47,324 bases of DNA from Pontibacter pamirensis (GCF_010015475.1 NZ_SSNI01000044.1:1-47324); one strand, 5' to 3'. Positions 26,174-34,782 are shown, numbered from the stretch's first letter. The notes: generated by a model from the letters alone, not told the origin. A program made the numbers and translations.

Positions 26174-26218
26174 TGCAATGCTTACCAAACAAATTGCTCT
26201 TAATTGGCAAGCATTGCA
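26174..26218. repeat. Inverted repeat
   Basis: TGCAATGCTTACC (26174-26186) and GGCAAGCATTGCA (26206-26218) pair over 13 bases with one mismatch and a 19-base loop. It lies in the 650-base gap between the divergent VF530-like and GH43 genes, 36 bases before palindromic element A. The stretch 25926-26173 otherwise shows nothing I can name. Confidence 0.5.
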
Positions 26219-26253
26219 GAAACATTAGCAGGCCAAAGTCCGGATTATTGTTC

Positions 26254-26460
26254 ACTGACGTTACGCAAGAGTCCCAGCGGGATGACCTGTTGATAGAAAC
26301 AGGGGCTCTCTATTCTTTAGCTCCAGCGGAGCGACCTGTTGGGTATATGTTTAAAGGCCGCTCCGCTGGAGCTAATGGCGATTTATGGCCATCTGGCTAT
26401 TTGCAGGTCGTCCCGCCGTGACTAAAAATAAATTATGAACTGATACTGCGTGACGTCAGT
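26254..26460. repeat. Nested palindromic element, copy A (MITE-like)
   Basis: A 207-bp element with three nested inverted repeats. Ends: ACTGACGTTACGCA (26254-26267) against the complement of 26447-26460, 13 of 14 matching. Middle: GTCCCAGCGGGATGACCTG (from 26271) against a diverged partner near 26404-26422. Core: TAGCTCCAGCGGAGCG (26318-26333) pairs perfectly with 26359-26374. A 94-codon frame crossing it (26137-26421) is an artefact of the repeat. No transposase is encoded. A second copy is at 37713-37932. Confidence 0.75.
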
Positions 26461-26467
26461 TATCCCT

Positions 26468-26505
26468 ATTAAATATAAAATGTATTTTTTACATTTATAT
26501 TTAAT
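26468..26505. promoter_or_regulatory. AT-rich near-perfect palindrome, operator candidate for GH43
   Basis: Arms 26468-26484 and 26490-26505 are reverse complements apart from one extra A in the left arm (ATTAAATATAAAATGTA against TACATTTATATTTAAT). The right arm ends five bases before the TAnnTTTG box at 26511-26518 and so covers the expected -33 region. That placement suits a repressor or activator site. A hairpin or chance in AT-rich DNA is the alternative. Confidence 0.5.
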
Positions 26506-26510
26506 AAAGC

Positions 26511-26518
26511 TAGATTTG
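26511..26518 (+). promoter_or_regulatory. -7 promoter box for GH43 gene
   Basis: TAGATTTG matches TAnnTTTG exactly, 38 bases before the ATG at 26557. Confidence 0.55.
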
Positions 26519-26556
26519 CAGGATAATGCTGCTTAAATTTTATCATCATAAACAAA

Positions 26557-27609
26557 ATGAACTACATCAAACTCTTAAAATTTACGCTTGCTGTGATGCT
26601 CATTGTCAGCGGATGTACAATGAACGCGCAAAAGTCGGAGAAGAACCAATTCGACAACCCGATAGCCTTGCAAAGGGCAGATCCGTTTGTGACGAAAGCT
26701 GCCGATGGTAATTATTACTTTATTGCCACAGTGCCAGAATATGACCGCATCGAGATACGCAAGTCAGAAACCATTAATGGCATAAAAGAAGCAGAACCGG
26801 TGGTAGTATGGCGCAAGCACGATGAAGGTTCCATGGGCAACCACATTTGGGCTCCTGAACTGCATCGGATAGATGGAAAATGGTATATCTATTTTGCAGC
26901 TGGTTCGGCCGAGGATAAATGGGCCATACGCAAATATGTTTTGTCAAATCCGTCGGAAGATCCCACAAAAGGCGAATGGACAGAGGAAGGTGAGATGGTT
27001 AGCAAAAGGAATGAGTTCACCCTCGATGCCACCACTTTTGTGCATAAAGGCCAACGCTACCATATCTGGGTGGATAGGGCATCTGATAAGGAGGTGAATA
27101 CAGGCTTGTATATTGCTGAAATGACCAGCCCAACTACCCTCGCTGACAAGCAGGTGGTAATCTCCCAGCCTGAATATGCGTGGGAGAGGATTGGACATAA
27201 CGTGAATGAGGGCCCAGCAGTACTAATCCGCAATGGAAAGGTGTTTGTAACCTTCTCGGCCAGTGCCACCGATGCTAATTACGCCATAGGTTTACTTTGG
27301 GCCGATGAGGATGCTGATCTTCTGGATCCTGCCTCCTGGAACAAATTACCTGAGCCGGTTTTTTACACCAACGAAGAGCTGCAGCGTTTCGGTCCGGGGC
27401 ACAACAGCTTTACAGTGGCTGAGGATGGCAAAACCGATATCATGATTTACCATGCCCGCGATTATAAAGAGATTGATGGCGAACCGTTGTACGATCCCAA
27501 CCGCCATACCCGTGCCAGGGTTTTGAGATGGACCGAGGATGGCATGCCTGATTTTGGACAGGATTTGAGTGACAATGAAACGGCGGTAAAACAGTCAAAA
27601 AAGGAATAG
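26557..27609 (+). CDS. GH43 glycosidase lipoprotein (arabinan/xylan-active type)
   Basis: A 350-residue five-bladed beta-propeller glycosidase. The signal ends in the lipobox LIVSGC (Cys20), so it is probably membrane-anchored. Catalytic residues typical of clan GH-F are visible: base Asp42 in QRADPFV, pKa-modulating Asp157 in FTLDATTF, and acid Glu218 in NVNEGPAV. PEYDRIEIRKS and NHIWAPELH are further family marks. Known relatives are alpha-L-arabinofuranosidases or beta-xylosidases; exact activity is not readable. An AT-rich palindrome and a promoter box precede it, suggesting its own regulation. The charged tail after residue 335 is not conserved in the fold. Confidence 0.88.
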   Translation: MNYIKLLKFTLAVMLIVSGCTMNAQKSEKNQFDNPIALQRADPFVTKAADGNYYFIATVPEYDRIEIRKSETINGIKEAEPVVVWRKHDEGSMGNHIWAPELHRIDGKWYIYFAAGSAEDKWAIRKYVLSNPSEDPTKGEWTEEGEMVSKRNEFTLDATTFVHKGQRYHIWVDRASDKEVNTGLYIAEMTSPTTLADKQVVISQPEYAWERIGHNVNEGPAVLIRNGKVFVTFSASATDANYAIGLLWADEDADLLDPASWNKLPEPVFYTNEELQRFGPGHNSFTVAEDGKTDIMIYHARDYKEIDGEPLYDPNRHTRARVLRWTEDGMPDFGQDLSDNETAVKQSKKE

Positions 27610-27755
27610 TGTCCTTACATTTGTATTATTGAATCAGAAACAGAGATTCTCAATGAATCACATTAGGCATCTAAACGGTATGTGAATAAAGGAGTTTCAC
27701 TCCTAAACCCCAACTGCTTTTTGTCTTTCTGTTGAGCCCTTTGCTACCTGGTAAT

Positions 27756-27819
27756 TAAACCACAAAACCATTCAATGGCAGTTCTACAAAGAGTTGTCGT
27801 TCAATGGCTTTGTGGTTTA
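27756..27819. repeat. Long imperfect hairpin in gap after GH43
   Basis: TAAACCACAAAACCATT (27756-27772) pairs with AATGGCTTTGTGGTTTA (27803-27819), one mismatch in 17. The 8-mer TTCAATGG occurs in both halves. It lies 150 bases after the GH43 stop without a T run, so it is more like a dispersed repeat than a terminator. The rest of 27610-28004 has no gene; 27834-27884 holds a weaker TTGCTTCG/CGAAAAGCAA inverted repeat. Confidence 0.5.
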
Positions 27820-28004
27820 TCCGTTTAACGATACCACTTCTTGCTTCGTTTTTCGGTAGGCGGGAGTAAAACGAAAAGCAACCATTTGATTAAAATTTGG
27901 GTCGTTTAGTAAGATAGACTTTATTCACTCAAGCTGCGGTTTATTTAATGCTTGCTGGCATTAGACACAGCAAGTCCGTCTTTGCTACAATCCTATTTTG
28001 TTAA

Positions 28005-28997
28005 ATGCAACTAACGAAACCTGTACACCCTTCCCTTTCAGGGCTACTTAGACATAGAGAGCTACGGGCTTTTAATTGCCTTCTTCTGTTTGTGCTAGTG
28101 TCAATCGGCATCAAGCCTATCTTACAGCTAAATCACCAACTGAAAGATGCGTTGTTTCAGGATGATAAAATAAGCATCACAGGCACCGTCTTGGACAAAG
28201 CAACGGACACACCCATACCTTTTGCCTCTGTTTCTGTCGTGGGGAGGGAGCAACATGTTCAGTCCAATGGCAAAGGTTATTTCACACTGTTGTTGCGTCC
28301 GGAAGACAGGAGACATAGCCTTAGGATTTCTTCATTAGGCTATGTCTCCCGTGAATACAAGGTAGAAGCTTTATTAGATAAAGCAGGATCGGGTGGTGTC
28401 AGCCTTTTTCTGGAGTTAAAGCACAGAAGCCTGAAAGAGGTCGAGGTAACTGCAAAGGCCCAAAAGTGGAAAGCGCAGCGGGTGGGTTACCATATAGACG
28501 AAGGCACCTCTTTCCATTATCGGTTCACCCCTTCAGGTACAGCCTACACAGTGACGGCTGGACAGGAAATAGGCACCCGGATCAGAGTGAAAAGGAAACA
28601 GGCCGTGCTGCAAAGCGTTTCCTTCGGCCTGGCCGGCTCGGGTAACGCAGCTGTTAAGGTGGGAGTAAAGCTTTACTCCATCAAAGACAATCTTCCATAT
28701 CAGAACCTTCTGCACAAACCAGCCATCATCAGCATTGAGCCGCACCACACAGGCTGGATAACAGTGGACCTGGAGAAACACAACATTACGGTGGAAGGGG
28801 ACTTTGCCCTTGTTGTCGAGTGGCTTTCGGAAACCACCAGGCTTAACAGCGGCTCGCTCATGACCTTTGCCACAACCCCCAAAGGGCAGGTTACCTATTA
28901 CCGGGCAGCGGGCGCAGAGCCCTGGAGGATCCGCAAATCGACATTACTTGATGTGAAGAGCATCGGCATGTATGCCACCCTGCTGTACCAAAGGTGA
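28005..28997 (+). CDS. Carboxypeptidase-like regulatory domain protein without barrel
   Basis: A 330-residue protein with an N-terminal hydrophobic segment (about 24-42) acting as signal or anchor. Residues about 58-150 form a CarboxypepD_reg-like beta-sandwich: ITGTVLDKATDTPIPFASVSVVG, GYFTLLL and RISSLGYVS, ending LKEVEVTAKA, the motif that normally leads into a TonB-dependent receptor. No plug or barrel follows. Residues about 165-330 look like a jelly-roll beta-sandwich (VSFGLAGSGNAAVKVGVKLY, FALVVEWLS). The role is unknown, perhaps a surface binding protein. It converges on the permease gene with a 36-base gap. Confidence 0.7.
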   Translation: MQLTKPVHPSLSGLLRHRELRAFNCLLLFVLVSIGIKPILQLNHQLKDALFQDDKISITGTVLDKATDTPIPFASVSVVGREQHVQSNGKGYFTLLLRPEDRRHSLRISSLGYVSREYKVEALLDKAGSGGVSLFLELKHRSLKEVEVTAKAQKWKAQRVGYHIDEGTSFHYRFTPSGTAYTVTAGQEIGTRIRVKRKQAVLQSVSFGLAGSGNAAVKVGVKLYSIKDNLPYQNLLHKPAIISIEPHHTGWITVDLEKHNITVEGDFALVVEWLSETTRLNSGSLMTFATTPKGQVTYYRAAGAEPWRIRKSTLLDVKSIGMYATLLYQR

Positions 28998-29033
28998 GCA
29001 ATTCCCGAAGGCCCTAGGACCTTATTAAATTAA

Positions 29034-31391
29034 CTATACATCTTTCAGGCACTGAGAAGGATTTACTCTTGCTGCTTTTACAGCCTGCATGCCAACGGTA
29101 AACCAGGCAACGAGCAGTGCTGTCAGTCCGGCGCTTATAAAATACCACAGTTCTAAATCTATCCTGTAAGCAAAGTTGCGAAGCCAGTAAGTTACTATGA
29201 GGTAGCTGAGCGGCAAGGCAATGAGGATGGAGGTTAGCACCAGCTTTGTAAAGTCGCTCGACAGCAGGTAAACAATGTTAAACTCACTTGCTCCCAATAC
29301 CTTCCGTACACCAATTTCCTTTAATCTTCTTTCGGCAGTGAAAGCTGCCAGTCCAAAAAGGCCGAGGCAGGATATAAGAATGGCTAACCCGGCAAAGAAC
29401 TTGGATAGCACAGCTACGCGTTGCTCTGCAGCATATAACTCCTGGTAATCTTCGTTCAAAAACCTATAGTCGAATACAAAACCGGGATTGTATCCTTTGT
29501 AAAACTGTTGTAGCTTTTCAATCGTTTCCTTTTCTCTTCCGGCTTCTATTTTTACCATCACCTTCATGGCGGTTTTTGGCTCTAATCTGAAAAATAGGGG
29601 CTTCACACGCTCATGCAGCGACTGGAAATGAAAATCTTTTGCCACACCAATAATCTTTTTGTCTTCCCCCCACAGGTTCACCACTTTGCCAATGGGGTCT
29701 TTCATTCCCATAGCTTTAACGCCAGCTTCGTTGAAGATGATTTTGGAGGTATCTGCACCGAAGTCTCTTGAAAAGGTCCTGCCTTCCTTCATGTTTATAC
29801 CCAGCGTTTCGATCATGTCGTAATTCACAGCCACTGTTTGGAAGGCAACGTCATCCTTGTTTTTCCCCTCCCACATTAAACCGATCGTAGAGCCATGATC
29901 GCTGATGATACTGCCCCCGCTGGATGCCTGTATAACACCCGGTATTCTTTTTGCCTCTGAAAGAAAAGTATTCAGGTTGTCCTGCACTTTGCCTTCTGCA
30001 TTAAAATAGATGATGTTGTCTTTGTTGTAGCCCAGATTCTTGGTCTGCACATATTCTATCTGCTTGTAAACAACCAGTACTGACACAATCATGATAACCG
30101 ATAGTGCAAACTGAAATACCACGAGCCCTTTTCGCGCCCACAGTTCTCCCCCCGGGCTGTCCAGTTTTCCTCTCAGTACAATGGCGGGCTTAAAACCGGA
30201 AAGGTATAAGGCAGGATAGCTGCCTGCTAAAAGCCCTGTAAGAAACGAGACGCCAAGCGCAGCCAAAACAAAGCGGGGGTCAAGAGAGAGTACAAGTTGC
30301 TTCCCGGTAATTTGGTTGAAAGGAGCCAGTGAAAGCTCAACAAACATGAGGGCAACAGTCAGCGACGCAAAAGCCATCAGCATAGACTCGCCCATGTATT
30401 GAAGAATAAGTGATTCCCGGTTGGCACCCATGGCCTTTTTTATACCCACCTCCTTTATTCTTCTGGAAGCTTTCGCCGTGGACAGGTTCATAAAGTTGAT
30501 GCACGCTATCACGAGTATGAAGATGGCAATCATGGAAAACAGCTTCACGTACTCTATTCTTCCTCCTGCCTGTACGCCATTCTCGTAGTTGTCGTACAAA
30601 TATTTATCTGAAAAGGGCCGGATAAATAAAGAGACATTGGAGGCAGGAAGCTTGCTTTTGATAAACCCACTAATCTTGTTGTTGAACTGGTGCGGATCTG
30701 TTCCTTCCTTTAAAAGTAGGTATGTTTCCGCGTTGTGATTGTCCCAGTGTAACCCGCTTCCAAGCATGTCTTTGAACTCCTCAAAAGAGAGTACAAAATC
30801 GTATTGCTCAGAGGAGTTAGGAGGGATGTTTTCGAAAATGCCGGAAATAATAACTGGTTTACTGAATTGCAGAATCTGCCATTCTACGGTTTTGCCGACT
30901 ACGTTTTGCGTGGTGTTAAACAGCTTCAGCGCCAGTGCTTCGGATATAACAATGGCGTTTTTGTCTTGAAGCACCTGATCTTTATCTCCCTGGGTAAGGG
31001 TATAGGAGAAAACGTTGAAGAAATCTTTGCTTACAAACTGACCGGTTGCGCTGATGTGGTTCTCCTTATCAGAAATGGTGAACATATCAGGAATAATAGA
31101 AGAACTGGCGGCATACGCCACCTCTGGCATTTCTTCTGCCAACGCCTCCGCCAGGAGCCCTGGGCCGTTCTCCCAGGTTTCAATTCCTTCCGAATTATCA
31201 TGGTTCGTCATCACCTGAAAGAGCTGGCTGTCGTTTTTATGAAACTTATCCATGCTCACTTCATCGTTCACCCACAGGAAAATGAGCAAGGTGCAGGCTA
31301 AGCCTGTAGACAGGCCAACCAGGTTTATAAAGAACGTGCTTTTGAACCGTTTGAAGTTTCTGTAGATGAGGAGAAGGCTGTGCTGGAACAT
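29034..31391 (-). CDS. MacB/FtsX-type ABC transporter permease
   Basis: A 785-residue membrane protein with the duplicated MacB_PCD plus FtsX arrangement. TM1 (TFFINLVGLSTGLACTLLIFLW) is followed by a large periplasmic domain, then FtsX helices around 285-420 containing SRRIKEVGIKKAMGANRESL. A second periplasmic domain and a second FtsX block follow (AERRLKEIGVRKVLGASEFNI). Bacteroidota carry many such permeases, usually with a separate LolD-like ATPase, which is not in this window. Function may be lipoprotein, peptide or drug export. I chose the ATG at 31391 (MFQHSLLLIYRNFKR), not the open extension to 31460, since FQHSLL is the family start. Confidence 0.88.
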   Translation of the reverse strand: MFQHSLLLIYRNFKRFKSTFFINLVGLSTGLACTLLIFLWVNDEVSMDKFHKNDSQLFQVMTNHDNSEGIETWENGPGLLAEALAEEMPEVAYAASSSIIPDMFTISDKENHISATGQFVSKDFFNVFSYTLTQGDKDQVLQDKNAIVISEALALKLFNTTQNVVGKTVEWQILQFSKPVIISGIFENIPPNSSEQYDFVLSFEEFKDMLGSGLHWDNHNAETYLLLKEGTDPHQFNNKISGFIKSKLPASNVSLFIRPFSDKYLYDNYENGVQAGGRIEYVKLFSMIAIFILVIACINFMNLSTAKASRRIKEVGIKKAMGANRESLILQYMGESMLMAFASLTVALMFVELSLAPFNQITGKQLVLSLDPRFVLAALGVSFLTGLLAGSYPALYLSGFKPAIVLRGKLDSPGGELWARKGLVVFQFALSVIMIVSVLVVYKQIEYVQTKNLGYNKDNIIYFNAEGKVQDNLNTFLSEAKRIPGVIQASSGGSIISDHGSTIGLMWEGKNKDDVAFQTVAVNYDMIETLGINMKEGRTFSRDFGADTSKIIFNEAGVKAMGMKDPIGKVVNLWGEDKKIIGVAKDFHFQSLHERVKPLFFRLEPKTAMKVMVKIEAGREKETIEKLQQFYKGYNPGFVFDYRFLNEDYQELYAAEQRVAVLSKFFAGLAILISCLGLFGLAAFTAERRLKEIGVRKVLGASEFNIVYLLSSDFTKLVLTSILIALPLSYLIVTYWLRNFAYRIDLELWYFISAGLTALLVAWFTVGMQAVKAARVNPSQCLKDV

Positions 31392-31533
31392 GATAACTTC
31401 TGTTAGGCAGGCGTGATAAACATAGTTTTTGTTCCTGGTGTTATCCAATACGTGTGCCACGATGAAAAATAGCCTCTATTGGCGGCATAGCCATTTATTC
31501 GGCCGCCTGATGTTCGGATACAGACACTAAAAT

Positions 31534-31547
31534 GTACGATAACGTAC
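31534..31547. promoter_or_regulatory. Candidate operator upstream of permease
   Basis: GTACG-ATAA-CGTAC is a perfect five-base inverted repeat with a four-base spacer, 143 bases before the permease ATG. It could bind a dimeric regulator, but no regulator gene is adjacent. Confidence 0.3.
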
Positions 31548-31603
31548 GGTAAATCCACCTTGCTGGAGAGGCTTTTGCTCGGTTTTAGCTTTGCCGGGTC
31601 CAA

Positions 31604-31660
31604 CCACCCTTAACCCCTCCTGGGGGTGCAGCCCCCCCTTAAAGTTCAAGGAGGGGAACC
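31604..31660. repeat. C-rich hairpin repeat, copy 1
   Basis: CCACCCTTAACCCCTCC (31604-31620) is followed by an inner GGGGG-TGCAG-CCCCC hairpin, and the partner GGAGGGG lies at 31650-31656. The left arm matches that of the repeat at 33046-33062 in 16 of 17 bases. It lies just past the stop of the DUF1330 gene. Confidence 0.6.
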
Positions 31661-31723
31661 TGCGTGAAATGTGACTCAAGATTCTTTTATGCGTTCTGCC
31701 TGTTATTTGCTGGGCAGGACTTG

Positions 31724-32017
31724 TTATCCTTCAAACCCTTCCAGCACAATCATCTTCGTGTTTGCGGCTCTGTGGCGTATAGCTTTGGCTTTGTTGTACT
31801 CCGGAGAGTTCCACCATTCCTTTGCCCGCTCTACCGATGGGAACTCCAGCATTACCATGCGGTTAGGTTTCCAATCGCCCTCCAGCGTTTCGTACTGGCC
31901 ACCACGCACAATGAATTTGCCATCGTAAGCGGCCAGCGAGGCTGGGGTTAGCTTTTTATACTCTTCGTAGGTAGCTGGGTCTGTTACTTCAACTTCTACA
32001 ATTACATATGCTGCCAT
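31724..32017 (-). CDS. DUF1330 family protein
   Basis: A 97-residue dimeric alpha/beta-barrel (ferredoxin-like) protein. YVIVEVEVTDPATYEEYKKLTPASLAAYDGKFIVRGG and MVMLEFPSVERAKEWWNSPEYNKAKAIR are classic DUF1330 landmarks. The biochemical function is unknown. The frame is open to 32158, overlapping the methyltransferase, but the ATG at 32017 gives the family length. It starts 47 bases after the methyltransferase stop on the same strand, so they may share a transcript. Confidence 0.88.
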   Translation of the reverse strand: MAAYVIVEVEVTDPATYEEYKKLTPASLAAYDGKFIVRGGQYETLEGDWKPNRMVMLEFPSVERAKEWWNSPEYNKAKAIRHRAANTKMIVLEGFEG

Positions 32018-32064
32018 AGTGCTTTTATTTTTGTTTGATAATAGTGTTGGTGATAGAAGCCTAG

Positions 32065-32943
32065 TTACCAGTTCTTCCGGAAAATGTTCGGCCTTGGCAG
32101 GTAATCCCCTAAATCGTAGAGCACTGTTTTGCCGGTAGCTTTCTCTTCCCGTACGCACACACCTACCGCGAACAGGTCTACTGCTTTTGAAAAGTCTTTG
32201 GTGTACACCAGCTCTTTCCAGGCCTCATTCATATCATCAGACCAGTAAATATCATCGAAGATATACATGGCGTTTTCAGACATAAGTGGTTTTACCCGTT
32301 CAGCATAGTGCAGGGTTGCCTCTTTTTCGTGCTGCCCGTCAATGAACACACAGTCAAACTTTGCCTTCTCCCGGATAAGCAAATCAATGGCATCATCGAA
32401 TAAGCTGTTCATGATCCGGTAATGGGGAGATACCCTTCTCATGTTTTTATGCGCGATATTGCACAAGGATTCAGAGCCTTCTATTGTCGTCAGTTTCAAT
32501 CCGTTAACTGAGACAAAATAGCTTCCCGAAAACCCCGTGTTCGTGCCTAATTCCAGTACTCTTTTGGCGCCATACCCTTCCACAATCCTTCGCAGAAGCA
32601 TGCCCTTTAGTTTTGGGGAACCCGTTTTTACGTGTGCTTCTATGTTGCTCTCCACATACTCCCCGCTAAGGGCATGCCCCTGCGCATCTTTTTGAAAAGA
32701 GCCGGAGTGGGGCGACGTATAGCTGGCTATGTTTTGTGCATCAGATACTTTTGGTATTTGCGAACGGAAGACCTCTATTTTATTGGCAATAGCTCTTTCA
32801 TCCGCTTTTAGATAAGGAACAAATTGCAGCCTTGCCGCCGGATGAAATTCCTGCGGGAGCTTTCTTAAAAAATCAGAATGAAACTGGTTATAGTTAACAG
32901 CCCGTGCTATAACTTCTTTTAAATACTTGCTTATTTTACTCAT
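32065..32943 (-). CDS. Class I SAM-dependent O-methyltransferase-like protein
   Basis: A 292-residue enzyme with a Rossmann fold. Motif I is RVLELGTNTGFSGSYF near residue 115, followed by LTTIEGSESLCNIAHKNM (motif II acid) and DCVFIDGQHEKEATLHY with MYIFDDIYWSDDM. This matches the Methyltransf_24 / O-methyltransferase group. The substrate is unknown; the DIYW motif occurs in relatives acting on small metabolites or lipids. DUF1330 follows, and C-rich hairpins bound the pair on both sides. Confidence 0.82.
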   Translation of the reverse strand: MSKISKYLKEVIARAVNYNQFHSDFLRKLPQEFHPAARLQFVPYLKADERAIANKIEVFRSQIPKVSDAQNIASYTSPHSGSFQKDAQGHALSGEYVESNIEAHVKTGSPKLKGMLLRRIVEGYGAKRVLELGTNTGFSGSYFVSVNGLKLTTIEGSESLCNIAHKNMRRVSPHYRIMNSLFDDAIDLLIREKAKFDCVFIDGQHEKEATLHYAERVKPLMSENAMYIFDDIYWSDDMNEAWKELVYTKDFSKAVDLFAVGVCVREEKATGKTVLYDLGDYLPRPNIFRKNW

Positions 32944-33043
32944 TAGAAATGATGTGTTGATCTGGATTAGGAACGGATTTGTACAGGTAAAAACGTGTTA
33001 GCAGGTAAATGCTCCTGCACCAAAGGGAAACAGCAAAAAAAGA

Positions 33044-33122
33044 ACCCACCCCTAACCCCTCCGAGGAGGAGAATTCCTACAGGTGTGATTTATTCCCCTC
33101 CTCGGAGGGGCTAATGGTGGGT
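33044..33122. repeat. C-rich hairpin repeat, copy 2
   Basis: Arms 33044-33074 and 33092-33122 pair in 27 of 31 positions around a 17-base loop. The core CCCCTCCGAGGAGG is itself self-complementary. It lies between the amidase stop and the methyltransferase start and shares its left arm with the repeat at 31604. It may act as a terminator for neither, since there is no T run. Confidence 0.7.
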
Positions 33123-33171
33123 AAACGGTTTCTCTCACTCCTTAACGGATACTACTCCAAAATATTTGCGT

Positions 33172-34782
33172 TTACTTACTCTTCGCAGTTTTCGGTGCAT
33201 CCCCAGAAAAGAGTACGGGCGGCTTTCTGTGCTTTGTGCCTTGCTCATAGGAGTAGGTCAGCTTTATCAGGCTTGGCTCATCAAACATTCTGCCCAGGAA
33301 CTGCAAGCCGGCTGGCAAATTCTCATAGGTATAGCCCATAGGTACTGTAAAAGCTGGCTGCCCGGTATGGGGGGCTATAATCTGGCTGTTGTCTCCCTTA
33401 TAACCCTTAAAGTCTCCCACTCGGGCGGGTGGATTGTTCCAGGTAGGATAAACGAGCGCGTCTACCTGGTGCTTGTCCATTGCGGCTACCACTGCATCCC
33501 GGAAAGCGATTCTTTTAGGATCCGTATAAGCGTCACCACAGGCATGAGCGGCGTCATCCGGATGTTCAGCCTGCTCAAATTCGTATTGTAGATTCTCTTT
33601 TATATAAGGAGAATATTTACTGGAAACAATGACCTCCTCCAGGCTGCTCACTGGCGCTCCTTCACCTAAAGAGAAAAGGTACTGGTTAATGTCCTGCTGG
33701 AAGACCGAGCACCACTGGTCTTTGCTCAGGTCATCAAAGTTGTCTACCTCCACAGAATCCACCACTACAGCACCTAATCTTCTGAGGTCTGCAATAGCTT
33801 GTTCGAAGAGCGCCTTTACCTGCGGGTCGGGGTTCTTTTCACTCAGGGTTCTAAGCACACCGATACGAGCGCCTTTCAGGCCCTCTTTGTTCAGGAACTG
33901 GCGGTAATTTTCCTGCACTTTCCCTTCGCTGTATTTGGTGAGCGGATCGGAAGGATCATACCCGGCAATAACCTCCAGTATTTTGGTGGCATCGGCTACG
34001 GTGCGTGCCATAGGGCCGCCTACGTCGTTGCGCAGGTATAGGGGTGCAATGCCATGCCGGCTGGTTAAGCCTAAAGTAGATCGGAAACCGACAAGGGCAT
34101 TATGCGATGAAGGTCCTCTGATGGAGTTGCCCGTATCGGTGCCTAAGCCCACGGTGCCCATACTGGCCGCTACAGCCGCCGCCGTGCCGCCACTGGAACC
34201 TGCCGGAACGTGATTCAGATTGTAAGGGTTCAGCGTTTCGCCGGCAATAGAGCTGATGGTGACCATAGGGCTGAAAGCCCATTCGGCCATATTGGACTTG
34301 GCCAAAACAATGGCGCCGGCTTCTTTTAAAGCTTTTACCTGGTACGCATCTTCGGAAGGAGCAAAGCCTTTCAGCGCGAGTGAGCCGGCTGTGGTCTGCA
34401 GCCCTTCGGTATTGTAATTATCTTTTACGATAACCGGAATGCAGTGCAGCTTCCGGAGTTGTTTTGTCTGTGCATACTCCTGGTCCAGTTCCCTTGCTCT
34501 TGCCAGTGCCTTGTGGTTAGTCACCACAATGGCGTTTAGCCTGGTGGGCTGGTCGAAGGTTTGAATGCGGGTAAGGTAAGCGGTTACCAGTTGCTCACAA
34601 CTGCAGGTGCCAGCCTGGAATGCCTCGTGTATGTCGGCAATGGTTGCCTCCTGTATGCTGAAAGATTTTTTGGCAACACTGCTTTTCGTTGTGTTGCCTT
34701 TCTCCGCCGCCTGCGGGGTACAACTGTTAAATAAGAAAAAGCAAAATAAGCAGTAAAGAACTGCTGGAAACTGGAAGCGCAT
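33172..34782 (-). CDS. Amidase-signature lipoprotein
   Basis: A 536-residue amidase with a lipoprotein signal (YCLFCFFLFNSC). The Ser-cisSer-Lys triad is visible: Lys in PVIVKDNYNTEG, and the two Ser in PAGSSGGTAAAVAA (cis-Ser region) and GTDTGNSIRGPSSHNA (nucleophile region). GALVGFRST-like NALVGFRSTLGLTSRHGI follows as expected. The family hydrolyses amides; secreted members act on peptides or acylated compounds. The frame is open to 34965, but the ATG at 34782 begins the signal peptide. A divergent metalloprotease starts 225 bases away. Confidence 0.88.
   Translation of the reverse strand: MRFQFPAVLYCLFCFFLFNSCTPQAAEKGNTTKSSVAKKSFSIQEATIADIHEAFQAGTCSCEQLVTAYLTRIQTFDQPTRLNAIVVTNHKALARARELDQEYAQTKQLRKLHCIPVIVKDNYNTEGLQTTAGSLALKGFAPSEDAYQVKALKEAGAIVLAKSNMAEWAFSPMVTISSIAGETLNPYNLNHVPAGSSGGTAAAVAASMGTVGLGTDTGNSIRGPSSHNALVGFRSTLGLTSRHGIAPLYLRNDVGGPMARTVADATKILEVIAGYDPSDPLTKYSEGKVQENYRQFLNKEGLKGARIGVLRTLSEKNPDPQVKALFEQAIADLRRLGAVVVDSVEVDNFDDLSKDQWCSVFQQDINQYLFSLGEGAPVSSLEEVIVSSKYSPYIKENLQYEFEQAEHPDDAAHACGDAYTDPKRIAFRDAVVAAMDKHQVDALVYPTWNNPPARVGDFKGYKGDNSQIIAPHTGQPAFTVPMGYTYENLPAGLQFLGRMFDEPSLIKLTYSYEQGTKHRKPPVLFSGDAPKTAKSK

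Noticed and set aside
26137..26421. 94-codon frame with SQRDDLL and LAPAERP segments
   Set aside because: It is a translation of nested palindromic element A; equivalent artefacts occur in element B.
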